From contig DBZY01000047.1 in the NCBI GenBank assembly GCA_002311835.1, positions 1 through 14,982 on the forward strand: DNA of 14,982 bases, in the 5' to 3' direction. This DNA is from Proteobacteria bacterium UBA1148. Lineage in GTDB: Bacteria; Pseudomonadota; Gammaproteobacteria; Steroidobacterales; Rariloculaceae. Below, piece after piece: positions 13,958-14,982 of the stretch. The notes beneath the pieces were generated by a model. It saw only the letters and a program-made list of their open reading frames with translations. It did no database searches and had not been told where the DNA came from. Each line of letters begins with the position of its first letter. Position 1 is the stretch's first letter. The position numbers and the translations under genes were made by a program.

Positions 13958-14982
13958 TTAATCTCCTTTGTTGCTGCCCGTGTACTCAAAGACAAAGAGC
14001 CCTGTTCCAACGCAGGAGGGACCCTGCCCTGCGCAGGATTCGCCGGAGCGATCGGAAGCGTAGACAAGACCACGGTGGTCAATATCCACGTCGGTGAGTT
14101 GGATCAGCGCCGGTCGGGCTAGTGAAGGTCGTGGACTCGCATTGGTCTTTGGAATGTAGTATCCGATTTCCCTTAGGTTCTGAGGATCCGAGATGTCGAG
14201 AACCCTCACACCTGCGTTTAGGTAAGCAATCCACACGAGCTTGTCTTCAAAACGGTTGAGGTACCCATTAACCGTTTCAGCATGCTGATGAGGGCCGAAG
14301 TTCCCTCCGATATCGCAGAAGTTCCCGATAGGCACCTGCCAAGTCGATAGCGGCATCGGATGGCTCTCATGAGTAATGTCGAACATGTAAACCCGACTCT
14401 TAAGACCGTGCGGACATTCCAATCCGTCATACTCGTCTGTGACCAACGCATATGTTCTAGGGAGCTCACCGTCAGCTGCTGTGATATTTGGCACTGTGTC
14501 GTAAAGGATCGGCGAGACGGTGTGTGGCCCTCGGCCTGGAGGCGAAGTGTCATAGGACCAAACCAACTTTGGATCAGTTGGTTCGGAAATATCCCAGGAG
14601 GCAATATGGCCGCTACCGATGCGGAATCCCGCATACATTCTGTTGTTTGCCTCATCGACGATAGGGTGATGAACGTACTGTCCCTCGAATCCTTCTTCTC
14701 CGTCTTTTTGACCGGGCAACCAGGCCCTGCCGACAAACCTAGGGGTTTCTGGATCCTTAAGATCCCAAATGTGGATTAAGGTTGTTCGAAAACCCGGTTC
14801 ACCGGAGGCGCTGTAGAAAAGACCGGTCTCCTGTGACCAGTGGCCTTTATGCGCGCGGTTTCTCAATGCTCCACCACACCCAGATCCGCATGAGTCCTCT
14901 GGCGTCATGTTGATTTCTGCGACTAAAGTAATTTGTGAAGGATCAGTACTTCGAGAGGTAATATCAAAAATCTGGAACTTCA
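13958..14982 (-). CDS. LVIVD-repeat beta-propeller protein, 5' end beyond the window
   Basis: Function unknown. The frame is open from the TAA at 13960-13958 to the right edge; the ATG at 14908 is internal, since the codons before it read KFQIFDITSRSTDPSQITLV, itself a typical LVIVD repeat. About 341 codons are visible. Repeats of the form (I/V)xxWDΦxDPxxPxΦV are seen: TTLIHIWDLKDPETPRFVG, GHIASWDISEPTDPKLVWSY, RVYMFDITHESHPMPLSTW and GVRVLDISDPQNLREIGYY. Between them are GQYVHHPIVDEANNRMYAGF and FGPHQHAETVNGYL, which carry clustered His residues. Cys pairs near the N- and C-terminal ends (CGSGCGG; SCAGQGPSCVG) suggest disulfides and hence an extracytoplasmic place. The broken DUF6152 gene follows after 2 nt, so the two were co-transcribed and probably worked together. 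Confidence 0.82.
   Translation of the reverse strand, partial: KFQIFDITSRSTDPSQITLVAEINMTPEDSCGSGCGGALRNRAHKGHWSQETGLFYSASGEPGFRTTLIHIWDLKDPETPRFVGRAWLPGQKDGEEGFEGQYVHHPIVDEANNRMYAGFRIGSGHIASWDISEPTDPKLVWSYDTSPPGRGPHTVSPILYDTVPNITAADGELPRTYALVTDEYDGLECPHGLKSRVYMFDITHESHPMPLSTWQVPIGNFCDIGGNFGPHQHAETVNGYLNRFEDKLVWIAYLNAGVRVLDISDPQNLREIGYYIPKTNASPRPSLARPALIQLTDVDIDHRGLVYASDRSGESCAGQGPSCVGTGLFVFEYTGSNKGD

Noticed and set aside
14218..14779. 172-codon minus and 139-codon plus open frames
   Set aside because: Both overlap the LVIVD-repeat gene in other frames; composition is rich in Cys, Arg and Ser without any family motif.
1..14982. CRISPR arrays, tRNA/rRNA genes, transposases, phage or toxin-antitoxin genes
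   Set aside because: Looked for on both strands; no regular repeats, cloverleaf candidates or matching protein motifs were seen.

Overview
The window looks like chromosomal DNA of a free-living, probably marine, Gram-negative bacterium. A gammaproteobacterium is my best guess. This rests on the heptosyltransferase-like GT9 gene (LPS core), the many exported proteins with Sec signal peptides, good Shine-Dalgarno sites and moderate GC. Taxonomy is an inference from gene content; no marker gene is present. I see no tRNA, rRNA, CRISPR array, transposase or phage gene, and no gene-free stretch longer than 300 bases.

Layout. (a) 1-2390, plus strand: the 3' part of a DUF6152-type bipartite secreted protein whose last residues read as a piece of an M20 peptidase, then an intact secreted M20 metallopeptidase. 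(b) 2472-5228, minus strand: a secreted PQQ-type glucose/sorbosone dehydrogenase and, upstream of it, a GT9 heptosyltransferase. (c) 5402-7100, plus: a GT4 glycosyltransferase divergent from the GT9 gene, a doubtful 63-residue ORF, and a single-domain DUF6152 protein. (d) 7244-11692, plus: NHL-repeat protein, cyclase-family hydrolase, glycerol kinase (glpK) and aquaglyceroporin (glpF), spaced like an operon. (e) 11795-12841, plus: a second bipartite DUF6152 protein, ending at a hairpin terminator. (f) 12915-14982, minus: an LVIVD-repeat protein running off the right edge, followed 2 nt later by a third bipartite DUF6152 gene that is broken by one amber codon.

How the genes fit together. The clearest pathway is glycerol entry through GlpF and phosphorylation by GlpK; no glycerol-3-phosphate dehydrogenase is in the window. 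The two glycosyltransferases probably serve cell-surface glycan or LPS synthesis. Most of the rest is a periplasmic or secreted set: three different beta-propeller proteins (GSDH, NHL, LVIVD), an amidohydrolase-like cyclase, an M20 peptidase and four DUF6152 proteins. The DUF6152 proteins share a short signal peptide, a His-His-Ser start to the predicted mature chain and a Trp-x-Asn-Pro-His motif. That pattern suggests, without proving it, a metal site involving an N-terminal histidine.

Most notable observations: the single TGG-to-TAG change that interrupts an otherwise complete DUF6152 gene (the start usually called downstream of it is an artefact); the M20-like tail on the first gene; the shared N-terminal His motif; and a set of mutually exclusive hairpins between the convergent genes near 12.87 kb.
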